From contig JAFVXH010000005.1 in assembly GCA_017501225.1 (NCBI GenBank), positions 1 to 41,921 on the forward strand: a stretch of DNA of 41,921 bases, read 5' to 3'. Position 1 is the first letter of the stretch, and each line of letters opens with the position of its first letter. Shown in pieces: positions 1 to 6,261 of the stretch. Position numbers and translations under genes: made by a program. The stretch is from Clostridia bacterium. GTDB lineage: Bacteria; Bacillota; Clostridia; Oscillospirales; CAG-272. The notes beneath the pieces are model-generated. The model made no database searches, was not told where the DNA came from, and was given only the letters and a program-made list of their open reading frames with translations.

Positions 1-64
1 CAGTTGGTAGAGCAGGGGACTGAAAATCCCCGTGTCGTTGGTTCGATTCCGACCGGAGGCACCA
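1..64 (+). tRNA. tRNA-Phe (GAA), 5' end missing
   Basis: The window opens inside a tRNA at the D arm. The anticodon loop CTGAAAA gives GAA (Phe), followed by a T arm with GTTGG/CCGAC stem and TTCGATT loop, a discriminator A at 61 and an encoded CCA at 62-64. About nine 5' bases of the acceptor stem lie outside the window. Confidence 0.95.
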
Positions 65-68
65 TTCC

Positions 69-144
69 GCGGATTTAGCTCATTTGGTAGAGCGCCACCT
101 TGCCAAGGTGGAGGTGGCGGGTTCGAGCCCCGTAATCCGCTCCA
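69..144 (+). tRNA. tRNA-Gly (GCC)
   Basis: Complete cloverleaf: acceptor GCGGATT/AATCCGC, anticodon loop TTGCCAA (GCC, Gly), T loop TTCGAGC, discriminator T and encoded CCA at 142-144. It lies four bases after the tRNA-Phe, so the two are probably one transcript. Confidence 0.96.
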
Positions 145-146
145 TT

Positions 147-176
147 CATGGGCACGAAGCTTTCGTGCCCATTTTT
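147..176 (+). terminator. Terminator of the Phe-Gly tRNA unit
   Basis: Perfect hairpin ATGGGCACGAA / TTCGTGCCCAT followed by a short T run. It starts directly after the CCA of tRNA-Gly. Confidence 0.85.
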
Positions 177-180
177 CTTC

Positions 181-264
181 AAGTATGTAGAGGGCATTTG
201 AGATCTACTCCCCTACCCTACGTGCTTGAAATATGGAAAAGGAGGAGCTCTCTCCCCGTTTTCC
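181..264. other. Structured spacer between tRNA-Gly and tRNA-Cys
   Basis: No gene. Two potential hairpins follow one another: AAGTATGTAG (181-190) with CTACGTGCTT (218-227, needs G-U pairs), and GGAAAA (235-240) with TTTTCC (259-264), the latter enclosing a complementary GGAGGAG / CTCTCTCC core. Their role is unknown; no clear tRNA-Cys promoter is seen inside. Confidence 0.4.
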
Positions 265-274
265 AACTGAATAC

Positions 275-348
275 GGCGCCATAGCCAAGCGGTAAGGCAG
301 AGGTCTGCAAAACCTTCATCCCCGGTCCGATTCCGGGTGGCGCCTCCA
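275..348 (+). tRNA. tRNA-Cys (GCA)
   Basis: Acceptor GGCGCCA / TGGCGCC, anticodon loop CTGCAAA (GCA, Cys), T arm GGTCCGATTCC, and encoded CCA at 346-348. Complete. Confidence 0.96.
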
Positions 349-383
349 AAAAATTCCGTACACGCGAGTGTGCGGAATTTTTT
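349..383 (+). terminator. Terminator of tRNA-Cys
   Basis: Hairpin AAAAATTCCG / CGGAATTTTT with a further inner CACGCGAGTGTG pairing, ending in a run of T. Follows the CCA of tRNA-Cys directly. Confidence 0.85.
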
Positions 384-385
384 AC

Positions 386-490
386 TTTTTCACTTTTCAC
401 TCTTCACTTTTCACTCTTCACTTTTCACTAATTTCGCGTGCACGGAATTTTTTGAAAGTAATAAGTAATAGTGAATAGTGAAGAAGTAAG
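386..490. repeat. Short-period CACTTTTCACTCTT repeat with inverted partner
   Basis: From 386 to 430 the + strand repeats TTCACTTTTCACTC about three times. From 460 to 490 a purine-rich partner (AGTGAATAGTGAAG) is nearly complementary, so the two can fold around a centre that carries another CGGAATTTTTT copy at 444-454. No gene is present. A perfect GCTTTTCG/CGAAAAGC hairpin follows at about 494-516. Such simple repeats often lie between clostridial genes; function unknown. Confidence 0.6.
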
Positions 491-523
491 GTAGCTTTTC
501 GCTGGGTCGAAAAGCATTTTATA

Positions 524-552
524 TTGCACTCAGCCACAATGTGTGCTATAAT
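524..552 (+). promoter_or_regulatory. Promoter of lipoprotein gene at 576
   Basis: TTGCAC (524-529) and TATAAT (547-552) separated by 17 bases, 23 bases before the start codon. Confidence 0.75.
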
Positions 553-575
553 AAACTCAGAAAGGCGGTGGAGAT

Positions 576-1223
576 ATGTTCAAGAGATTTTTTACACTTT
601 TCATTTCGCTGTTCATATTGGCAATGTTTGTGGGATGCAATGATACCGACGTTGATCATTTAAGTGAGGAGGAACAATCCGCACCTGTAAGTGATAGCTT
701 TACTTCCGGTACCTTTTTTGACGTGAAAGAGGGCGATGACCTGACCAACGAGGAGCTTCACTCCGTGATTTCTGCTATCCCATCCGACAAATATGAATCT
801 TACCCCGACACGCACAATATTCCGATATCTGCAACACTGTATAAGGATGGGAAGGCAATATCATTGGACAGAGATGATCCCAGACTGATCAAGCTCATCA
901 ATTTCTTTAACAACTGTGTTTATCATTCTCAATGCACTTACACACAAGGTCTGTTGCCCTTGGATTATCTTGAAGAAAACATTATCGCTTCTGACTTCAG
1001 GCTTGAGCTTAAATACACGCCGTGTAGCGATACAGCTCCCTCGCCTTACGACAAATCTACCACAGGATGTGACACGATCATTATAACGAACACATCCTCA
1101 TTTACGCTGATTGCACATGATCTTCCCGGCTATGAGGGACAAGAGGAGCTGTACCCGTACCGAGCAGTAGGCTTTTATCCGCTTTATAATAACTATTCTT
1201 GGCTAGATCTGTTTGGATTTTGA
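576..1223 (+). CDS. Putative lipoprotein, unknown function (215 aa)
   Basis: A type II signal peptide is visible: MFKRFF, a hydrophobic stretch, then a lipobox-like MFVGC with Cys21 as the lipidated residue. The mature part starts with an acidic linker and contains six more cysteines, several in a CVYHSQCTY-like cluster and a CSDTAPSPYDKSTTGC pair, which suggests disulfides in an exported domain. I do not recognise the domain. Start ATG 576 follows AAAGGCGGTGGAGAT. It is a single-gene unit with its own promoter and terminator. It belongs to a group of four unrelated-looking small lipoproteins in this window (576, 1811, 4582, 12027). Confidence 0.85.
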   Translation: MFKRFFTLFISLFILAMFVGCNDTDVDHLSEEEQSAPVSDSFTSGTFFDVKEGDDLTNEELHSVISAIPSDKYESYPDTHNIPISATLYKDGKAISLDRDDPRLIKLINFFNNCVYHSQCTYTQGLLPLDYLEENIIASDFRLELKYTPCSDTAPSPYDKSTTGCDTIIITNTSSFTLIAHDLPGYEGQEELYPYRAVGFYPLYNNYSWLDLFGF

Positions 1224-1256
1224 GCTTATAGTTGACATCTTTTTTGTCAACACATC

Positions 1257-1298
1257 CCAACGAACGAAGCAACCCAACAGGGTTGCTTTTTTCGTTGG
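1257..1298 (+). terminator. Terminator of lipoprotein gene
   Basis: AGCAACCC / GGGTTGCT stem (1268-1288) with TTTTTT; outer CCAACGAA / TTCGTTGG extends it. A second small hairpin, GTTGACA / TGTCAAC, lies just before at 1231-1251. Confidence 0.8.
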
Positions 1299-1346
1299 AG
1301 GCGCTGCCCTTCATCGGATCGGGCTTTTTGCGCCGTGGCGCAAAAA

Positions 1347-1579
1347 ATCCGGTTCGAATCCCCCCGCCGAAGCAGGCTTTGTGTCATTCTGAGCGAGCAA
1401 AGCGAGTCGAACTTTTTCGTCCGGGATCCCAAACGTCGCCTTGCTCCGTTTGATCCTCGCATCGCTCGGATTTCGACTGCGCTCAGGATGACATATTTCG
1501 GCTCCGCCGAAATCGGACGAAAAAGCGCAAGGCAAAGCCGCAGCGGAATCTACAAAGCGGTCGAGCGCGCGAAATTCCG
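1347..1579. repeat. MITE-like dispersed repeat, copy 1
   Basis: A 233-bp block almost identical to 2592-2823 (I count one base of length difference and two substitutions). Near its middle lie inverted sequences, TGTCATTCTGAGCG (1382-1395) and CGCTCAGGATGACA (1480-1493), the type of palindromic TCATTCTGAGCG element scattered through many gut Clostridia. It encodes no protein of its own; open frames across it are chance. It fills most of the 1224-1810 gap. The rest of the gap holds the gene 576 terminator, a GGCGACCA/TGGTCGCC-type palindrome near 1624-1643 and the promoters below. Confidence 0.85.
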
Positions 1580-1648
1580 AGATACAACGAAGCACGCCCG
1601 TTCCCACAAGAACACAAGGCATGGCGGACGACCAATGGTCGCCCCTAC

Positions 1649-1677
1649 TTGACGCCCCGACGGTTTTATGCTATACT
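1649..1677 (+). promoter_or_regulatory. Distal promoter upstream of the lipoprotein gene at 1811
   Basis: TTGACG (1649-1654) and TATACT (1672-1677), spacer 17. The -10 surroundings (TTTTATGCTATACTAAA) are the same as those of the promoter at 2887-2915, and both lie 64-70 bases after a repeat copy. Confidence 0.7.
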
Positions 1678-1707
1678 AAAACCAACAACACGAAAGGCGA
1701 AAGAACA

Positions 1708-1740
1708 ATGTTCAAGCTCAATATCCTCAAGGGGTATTGA
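1708..1740 (+). other. 10-codon reading frame in the leader
   Basis: ATG at 1708, preceded by AAAGGCGAAAGAACA, encodes MFKLNILKGY and stops at TGA 1738-1740. It sits between the two promoters of the 1811 gene. It may be a translated leader peptide or the stump of a lost gene whose start resembled that of the lipoprotein at 576 (MFKR). Evidence is only the ribosome binding site and position. Confidence 0.3.
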
Positions 1741-1765
1741 CAATTTTGCGAAGATTGAGTATAAT
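1737..1765 (+). promoter_or_regulatory. Proximal promoter of lipoprotein gene at 1811
   Basis: TTGACA (1737-1742) and TATAAT (1760-1765) with a 17-base spacer; both boxes match consensus exactly. Confidence 0.85.
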
Positions 1766-1810
1766 AAATGTGACAGTAAAACCCAAACTACAAGAAAGAA
1801 GGATCTAACA

Positions 1811-2446
1811 ATGAAAAAAATTTTAGCTCTTGCCCTTGCAGTCGTAACGATGCTGTTGCTTGCTTCCTGCGATTTCCCTCTGTTCAACACACAATCCGAT
1901 GATGGCAAACAACCGTCCGAAATTTCCCGCGGTACTATTAAGGGTGATGTTTACACGTCCGAATATCTAGGTCTTTCGTTTACAAAACCGGAGGAATGGG
2001 TATATTCCACCGACGAAGAGATTGCGGCGGCACTAAACTTGGGTGCGGATATGATTCTTGGAGAAAACTTCAAAAACGCCTTGGAAAACAATGGAACTAT
2101 ATACGATATGATGGTAGTAGACATTGTTACAAGAAGCAATATTAACGTAGGATTTGAAAATCTCTCCAAAACATTTGCCTCCAACATCACTGTGGAACAG
2201 TACATTCAAGCAGTGAAAACCCAGATGGAAAGTGTGGCGGGCATGACGGTCACTTTCCCCGAGTCTTTTGAAACTGTAAAGCTTGGCAAAACCGAGTTTA
2301 CAAAGGTTGAGTGTACCGCCACCGTTCAGGGTGTCGCCATGAAGCAAGTATATTATCTGAAAAAGGTTGACAATATTATGTGCTTTATCACTGTAACCAT
2401 CCCGAGAGGATACACGGTAGAGCAGATTGAAGCAATGTTTAAGTAA
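1811..2446 (+). CDS. Putative lipoprotein with PsbP/Mog1-like domain (211 aa)
   Basis: MKKILALAL followed by a hydrophobic stretch and lipobox LLASC (Cys20) marks a lipoprotein exported to the outer face of the membrane. After a short polar linker, the segment SEYLGLSFTKPEEW and the later beta-rich stretch KQVYYLKKVDNIMCFITVTI resemble small extracytoplasmic proteins of the PsbP/Mog1 fold; this is a fold-level impression only. The start is ATG 1811, after AAGAAGGATCTAACA. The frame is open further upstream to about 1649, but the proximal promoter at 1737 lies inside that stretch, so the longer form is unlikely. Function and ligand are unknown. Confidence 0.85.
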   Translation: MKKILALALAVVTMLLLASCDFPLFNTQSDDGKQPSEISRGTIKGDVYTSEYLGLSFTKPEEWVYSTDEEIAAALNLGADMILGENFKNALENNGTIYDMMVVDIVTRSNINVGFENLSKTFASNITVEQYIQAVKTQMESVAGMTVTFPESFETVKLGKTEFTKVECTATVQGVAMKQVYYLKKVDNIMCFITVTIPRGYTVEQIEAMFK

Positions 2447-2506
2447 GTGCAATATATTGTTTGAACCGTGCTAACACTTATCTTTTCTGCTAACACGTGT
2501 CAACAA

Positions 2507-2538
2507 GGGTGGGTACCCAAACGGGTGCCCATCTTTTT
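2507..2538 (+). terminator. Terminator of lipoprotein gene at 1811
   Basis: Stem GGGTGGGTACCC / GGGTGCCCATC (with G-U pairs) followed by TTTTTT. Confidence 0.75.
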
Positions 2539-2591
2539 TGTTCTCACCACTCCTCCATCACCCGCGCACCGCGCGCCGCAGGTCTAGCAGG

Positions 2592-2823
2592 ATCCGGTTC
2601 GAATCCCCCGCCGAAGCAGGCTTTGTGTCATTCTGAGCGAGCAAAGCGAGTCGAACTTTTTCGTCCGGGATCCCAAACGTCGCCTTGCTCCGTTTGATCC
2701 TCGCATTGCTCGGATTTCGGCTGCGCTCAGGATGACATATTTCGGCTCCGCCGAAATCGGACGAAAAAGCGCAAGGCAAAGCCGCAGCGGAATCTACAAA
2801 GCGGTCGAGCGCGCGAAATTCCG
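2592..2823. repeat. MITE-like dispersed repeat, copy 2
   Basis: Same 232-bp block as 1347-1579. It lacks one C in a C run and has T for C and G for A at two sites near 2706 and 2720. The inverted TGTCATTCTGAGCG / CGCTCAGGATGACA pair is intact. It fills most of the 2447-2936 gap, between a terminator and a promoter. Confidence 0.85.
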
Positions 2824-2886
2824 GAAAACGGACAGTCGAGGACGCCTGTCCCTACAAAACGGCGGGAGCAAGACGGTGTCCTACGA

Positions 2887-2915
2887 TTGACAATCCATCG
2901 ATTTTATGCTATACT
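2887..2915 (+). promoter_or_regulatory. Promoter of small membrane protein gene at 2940
   Basis: TTGACA (2887-2892) and TATACT (2910-2915), spacer 17. It shares the TTTTATGCTATACTAAA segment with the promoter at 1649. Confidence 0.8.
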
Positions 2916-2939
2916 AAACCCAAGAAAGGCGGTGAGATT

Positions 2940-3446
2940 ACGGAAAAGCAAACGAAGAATATAATCACGCGAGAATGGATAGAAAAGGAGCTCCGCTTTT
3001 ACAATACCGCTAATATTAAATCGGGGCTTGTTTTATGCGGTGTATCTACGGTCATCTTCTTGCCGATAACGATCGCCCTGATATACGGGATCGCAGGGTC
3101 ATTTGATAGTGTATTAGTGAAAACTGTTTTGTCGATATTTATAGGTGGTATAACAAGTTCTCCGATATGGCTCTTTTTCTTATCAACCCGAGAGGCTTTA
3201 TGTGAAAGAAAGATGCTTGCTCGCGGTGACTTTGATATTGTTACCCGTGATGTATCGTACAAGAGTGAGGAATTAGTTCATCGGCACTTGGAGAAATATC
3301 TCCACTTCTGTGAGTTCAATAAAATTTCTGTCGGACACACGACCTTTCAGCTCGCTTCGGTGGGAGATACATTTTATATCGTCCATTATAAAGATAAAAA
3401 AGACATCAAATTATTTTATTCTGCCAAAATGTATGAGTATCAATAA
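2940..3446 (+). CDS. Small two-helix membrane protein with non-canonical start (about 168 aa)
   Basis: The frame is open from the promoter to TAA at 3446. A ribosome binding site (AAAGGCGGTG, 2925-2934) is followed by ATT at 2937 and ACG at 2940, with no ATG, GTG or TTG until TTG 3060. ACG 2940 sits at exactly the distance that ATG has in the similar leader of the gene at 576, so it looks like a mutated ATG; ATT is a known rare start. Starting at TTG 3060 would cut into the first membrane helix and has no ribosome binding site. Two hydrophobic helices (about residues 28-47 and 56-80) precede a charged cytoplasmic tail (STREALCERKML and onward). Family unknown. It may be poorly translated or decaying. 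Confidence 0.6.
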   Translation, partial: TEKQTKNIITREWIEKELRFYNTANIKSGLVLCGVSTVIFLPITIALIYGIAGSFDSVLVKTVLSIFIGGITSSPIWLFFLSTREALCERKMLARGDFDIVTRDVSYKSEELVHRHLEKYLHFCEFNKISVGHTTFQLASVGDTFYIVHYKDKKDIKLFYSAKMYEYQ

Positions 3447-3500
3447 CGGCATCTTTTTTGTCAACGCCCCCCTTTCCGACGGCTTTTTCTTGCGCAGCGC

Positions 3501-3529
3501 TTGACTCTTTTGCGGCTTTGCGATATAAT
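3501..3529 (+). promoter_or_regulatory. Promoter of ywaF-like gene
   Basis: TTGACT (3501-3506), TATAAT (3524-3529), 17-base spacer. Confidence 0.85.
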
Positions 3530-3585
3530 GAAAGTATCGCAGACGACGAAATTCGACGCTTGTGTCGCTCACAGGAGGTTTTAGG

Positions 3586-4308
3586 ATGTTTTCCGCTCAG
3601 CATTTCATTTGGATGGGACTTTGCGCGCTTTTCGTGATCGGTATGACGCTTGCCGCCGTCAAGGGAAGGTGGTCACTCAAAGCCTCGGGACTGGTTATGA
3701 CTGCCATTTGCGTGTTCAGTGAGGTCAGCAAGATCATGAGCGACATGGAGGCAAGCCCTGTGACCGAGGGAATGGTCCTGAATCCGAAATCCCTTCCCTT
3801 TCATCTGTGCAGCCTGCTTTTGTTCGCGGTTCTGTTGATCACCTTTGGCAAGGACGGAGCCTTCAAGCAAGCACTGATGAATTTCATGGCATTTGCCGGA
3901 ACGGTCGGCAGCCTGTGCGCCATCCTGATCCCCACGAACGGAACGGATTTTGCCTCCCTGGGAGCTTACCAATGCTTTGTGTACCATGCGGGACTGATGT
4001 GGTTCTCCGTGTATTTGATTGCCACCGGCAGAGCAAGGCTCGGCATCAAGGCCTACGGGCAGAACACGCTGGTACTGTTGTCATTGGCAGTGGCGATGCT
4101 GTACGTCAACAGCGCGCTCTCCTCGTACGGAACCAATTTTATGTACCTGGTACGCCCGCCGATGGAGAATCTGCCGATCCTGAATCTGGACCACGGCTGG
4201 TACGTGTATTTTCTGACGCTTCTTGGAATCGGCGCCGCCGCGCTGACGCTGTTCCACCTGCCGTTTATCCTGATCGAAGGACACAAAAGGACGGACAAGG
4301 GAAGATAA
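3586..4308 (+). CDS. YwaF/TMEM164-family integral membrane protein (240 aa)
   Basis: Seven or so hydrophobic helices with short loops. The motif PFHLCSLLLF in the middle and the later YVNSALSSYGTNFMYLVRPP / HGWYVYF segments match the bacterial YwaF / TP0381 group of TMEM164-like proteins, in which a conserved His and Cys lie in the membrane. Biochemical role in bacteria is unclear. The start is ATG 3586 because AGGAGG (3573-3578) lies seven bases before it; an upstream in-frame GTG at 3562 lies before that site. Single-gene unit with promoter and terminator. Confidence 0.85.
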   Translation: MFSAQHFIWMGLCALFVIGMTLAAVKGRWSLKASGLVMTAICVFSEVSKIMSDMEASPVTEGMVLNPKSLPFHLCSLLLFAVLLITFGKDGAFKQALMNFMAFAGTVGSLCAILIPTNGTDFASLGAYQCFVYHAGLMWFSVYLIATGRARLGIKAYGQNTLVLLSLAVAMLYVNSALSSYGTNFMYLVRPPMENLPILNLDHGWYVYFLTLLGIGAAALTLFHLPFILIEGHKRTDKGR

Positions 4309-4348
4309 ATCATATCCGATGCCGATCCGGGCATCCCCTGAAAGACAG

Positions 4349-4382
4349 CGACCGCGCCCATATGGGTGCGGTCGGTTTTTTA
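4349..4382 (+). terminator. Terminator of ywaF-like gene
   Basis: GACCGCGCCC / GGGTGCGGTC stem with ATAT loop, followed by GGTTTTTT. Core CCCATATGGGTGCGG recurs in the terminator at 5058. Confidence 0.88.
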
Positions 4383-4469
4383 TCCCCATTTCCCTTTTAA
4401 TACCGTTTCGGGTCATCCGGTTTTCCCATGAAAAGATGTATTTATTACGTTACAGACAGTTTTAGAGTA

Positions 4470-4498
4470 TTGACATGGAACTTAAAATGGATTATAAT
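4470..4498 (+). promoter_or_regulatory. Promoter of lipoprotein gene at 4582
   Basis: TTGACA (4470-4475), TATAAT (4493-4498), 17-base spacer. The leader to the start codon is about 77 bases. Confidence 0.85.
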
Positions 4499-4581
4499 AT
4501 AAAAAACGATACTCGCTTCAGGTCTTTCAAGCCTTGATTGATGCCTGTCTTTTTACACTTTACATTTGGAGGGCTTTTGAT

Positions 4582-5037
4582 ATGAAAAGGATTCTTTCTG
4601 CCATTTTGGTGATATTTCTTGTCGTTACTACGCTTGCCGGCTGCAGCTCTACCAAAAAAGAAACCGAGTTTTACGATCTGGTCGTTGAAACGCAAGAGCT
4701 TTTGGAGGAATACGCTACAGACATTCTCGACTGCTGGTCCGATCACGTTCACGATAAGAAATATGCAACCATCAATCTTGCACTATCGGCAGCGAAAAGG
4801 ATGAATTCCGATACCATAGAAGCCATTGAGGCAAACCACGAGATCATTCAAAGCCTGTGTTACAAAATCAAAAACGGTAAATTGAAGGCAGAAATCAAGA
4901 ACGTGTTTCTCGCTTACGATGACTATTACACCTTTGTAATGGATGCAGGAGGCTCCTATAACTCTTTTTCCGAGAAACTGCCTGAAATAGAAAAGGTGCT
5001 TTCCGATGCCTTGAAATCTCTGAAATACGAATTGTAA
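4582..5037 (+). CDS. Putative lipoprotein, helical (151 aa)
   Basis: MKRIL, a hydrophobic stretch, and lipobox TLAGC (Cys21) indicate a membrane-anchored lipoprotein. The mature part is rich in Glu, Lys and Leu and looks almost wholly alpha-helical, possibly a helical bundle. No family recognised. ATG 4582 is preceded by GGAGGG at 4568-4573. It has its own promoter and terminator. N-terminus resembles that of the lipoprotein at 12027 (both MKRILSA), but the mature parts differ. Confidence 0.85.
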   Translation: MKRILSAILVIFLVVTTLAGCSSTKKETEFYDLVVETQELLEEYATDILDCWSDHVHDKKYATINLALSAAKRMNSDTIEAIEANHEIIQSLCYKIKNGKLKAEIKNVFLAYDDYYTFVMDAGGSYNSFSEKLPEIEKVLSDALKSLKYEL

Positions 5038-5057
5038 TGAAATCACATTTCATAAAG

Positions 5058-5087
5058 AGCCGCACCCATATGGGTGCGGCTGCTTTT
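5058..5087 (+). terminator. Terminator of lipoprotein gene at 4582
   Basis: Perfect 10-bp stem AGCCGCACCC / GGGTGCGGCT with ATAT loop, then GCTTTTG. Shares its core with the terminator at 4349. Confidence 0.88.
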
Positions 5088-5098
5088 GTTCCCGGCGG

Positions 5099-5127
5099 TT
5101 GACAATGAGGGAATTTTGTGCTACAAT
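5099..5127 (+). promoter_or_regulatory. Promoter of AEC transporter gene
   Basis: TTGACA (5099-5104), TACAAT (5122-5127), 17-base spacer. Confidence 0.85.
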
Positions 5128-5195
5128 GGGGACAATCATCGTTTGGTCGGGCAAGGATTCCTTCAGCCCGAGCACAGAAAGGTGTCATACATCCA

Positions 5196-6173
5196 ATGAA
5201 TTCGTTTTTGTTTGCGGTCAATGCAGTTCTGCCGATCGTGCTGCTTGTGGCGATCGGATATGCTCTGCGACGCGCAGGGATCCTCAATACCCACGTCGCC
5301 AAGGCAGTCAATAAGCTCGTCTTCCGTCTGCTCCTTCCCTGCATGCTTTTCCTCAACGTCTATAAGATCGATTCGATCGCAAGCATCGGCTTCGGATATA
5401 TCTGGTTTTCCGCCGCGGCAATTCTTGTGATCTTTGCCGTGGGCATCCCTCTTTGTCGGCTGATCACCAAGCAGAACGATCAGCGCGGCGTGGTATTGCA
5501 GGCGATCTTCCGCTCCAACTTCTCTTTAATCGGGATCCCTCTCGCAACCTCCTTGTTTGGCGAGGAGGGCGGAGCCGTCGCAACGCTTCTTTCGGCATTT
5601 TCCATTCCGCTGTTCAACGTTTTGGCAGTCACGTGCCTGACGATCTTTGTGGACGGAGAGAAATTCAACCTCAAAAAGATCCTGTTGGGGATCGTGAAAA
5701 ATCCCTTGATTCTGAGCATTGCGCTTGGTGGCGTGTTCCTTGGCATACGCGCGATCCTTGAAAAGCACGGGATCGCGTTCCGTTTCAGCGATATCAAGCC
5801 CGTATATTCCGTTCTTGAGCAGCTCTCGCGTGCCGCCACACCCATCGCTCTTTTGATGCTGGGTGCGGAATTTGAGCTATCTGCCATCCCGAAGCTGAAA
5901 AAGCAGATCATCCTCGCAACCTTGATGCGCGTGCTTGCCGTTCCCGCCGCGGTGCTGACCGTCGCATATCTGGTCGGCGGATTTACCGGTGCGCATTTTG
6001 CCTCCTTTGTCGCACTGTTCGCATCCCCCGTCGCCGTATCCAGCGTTCCGATGGCGCAGGAGATGGGCTCGGACTCCGAGCTCGCGGGACAGCTCGTGGT
6101 CTGGACCACAGTGGCGTCCGCCTTTACGATCTTTCTGTTCTCCTTCGTCCTCAAAAGCGCGGGGATCTTTTAG
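5196..6173 (+). CDS. AEC-family permease (325 aa)
   Basis: Ten predicted membrane helices in two halves, beginning NAVLPIVLLVAIGYALRRAGIL and including the typical LVFRLLLPCMLFLNVYK segment, RSNFSLIGIPLA, and the C-terminal SVPMAQEMGSD followed by a last helix. This matches the auxin efflux carrier / malonate transporter family (PF03547), which exports or imports small organic anions across the membrane; substrate cannot be told from sequence. ATG 5196 is chosen because the frame upstream, back to 5118, overlaps the promoter. Ribosome binding site AAAGGTG lies somewhat far away (5178-5184). No terminator is seen before the next promoter. Confidence 0.9.
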   Translation: MNSFLFAVNAVLPIVLLVAIGYALRRAGILNTHVAKAVNKLVFRLLLPCMLFLNVYKIDSIASIGFGYIWFSAAAILVIFAVGIPLCRLITKQNDQRGVVLQAIFRSNFSLIGIPLATSLFGEEGGAVATLLSAFSIPLFNVLAVTCLTIFVDGEKFNLKKILLGIVKNPLILSIALGGVFLGIRAILEKHGIAFRFSDIKPVYSVLEQLSRAATPIALLMLGAEFELSAIPKLKKQIILATLMRVLAVPAAVLTVAYLVGGFTGAHFASFVALFASPVAVSSVPMAQEMGSDSELAGQLVVWTTVASAFTIFLFSFVLKSAGIF

Positions 6174-6197
6174 AATAGAAGAAAATCCCATGCAATA

Positions 6198-6226
6198 TTT
6201 ACAAGCATATTTTTTTGTGATATAAT
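6198..6226 (+). promoter_or_regulatory. Promoter of LRR surface protein gene
   Basis: TTTACA (6198-6203), TATAAT (6221-6226), 17-base spacer. Confidence 0.8.
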
Positions 6227-6261
6227 GGAATCAAGTATTCTTATCTTGAGAGGAAAAGAAA

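Noticed and set aside
84..284. 66-codon frame over tRNA-Gly
   Set aside because: It runs through a tRNA gene, its terminator and structured spacer; not coding.
1232..1652. Several 70-105 codon frames across repeat copy 1 (and similar in copy 2)
   Set aside because: Both repeat copies give the same frames with no ribosome binding site; they are features of the repeat sequence.
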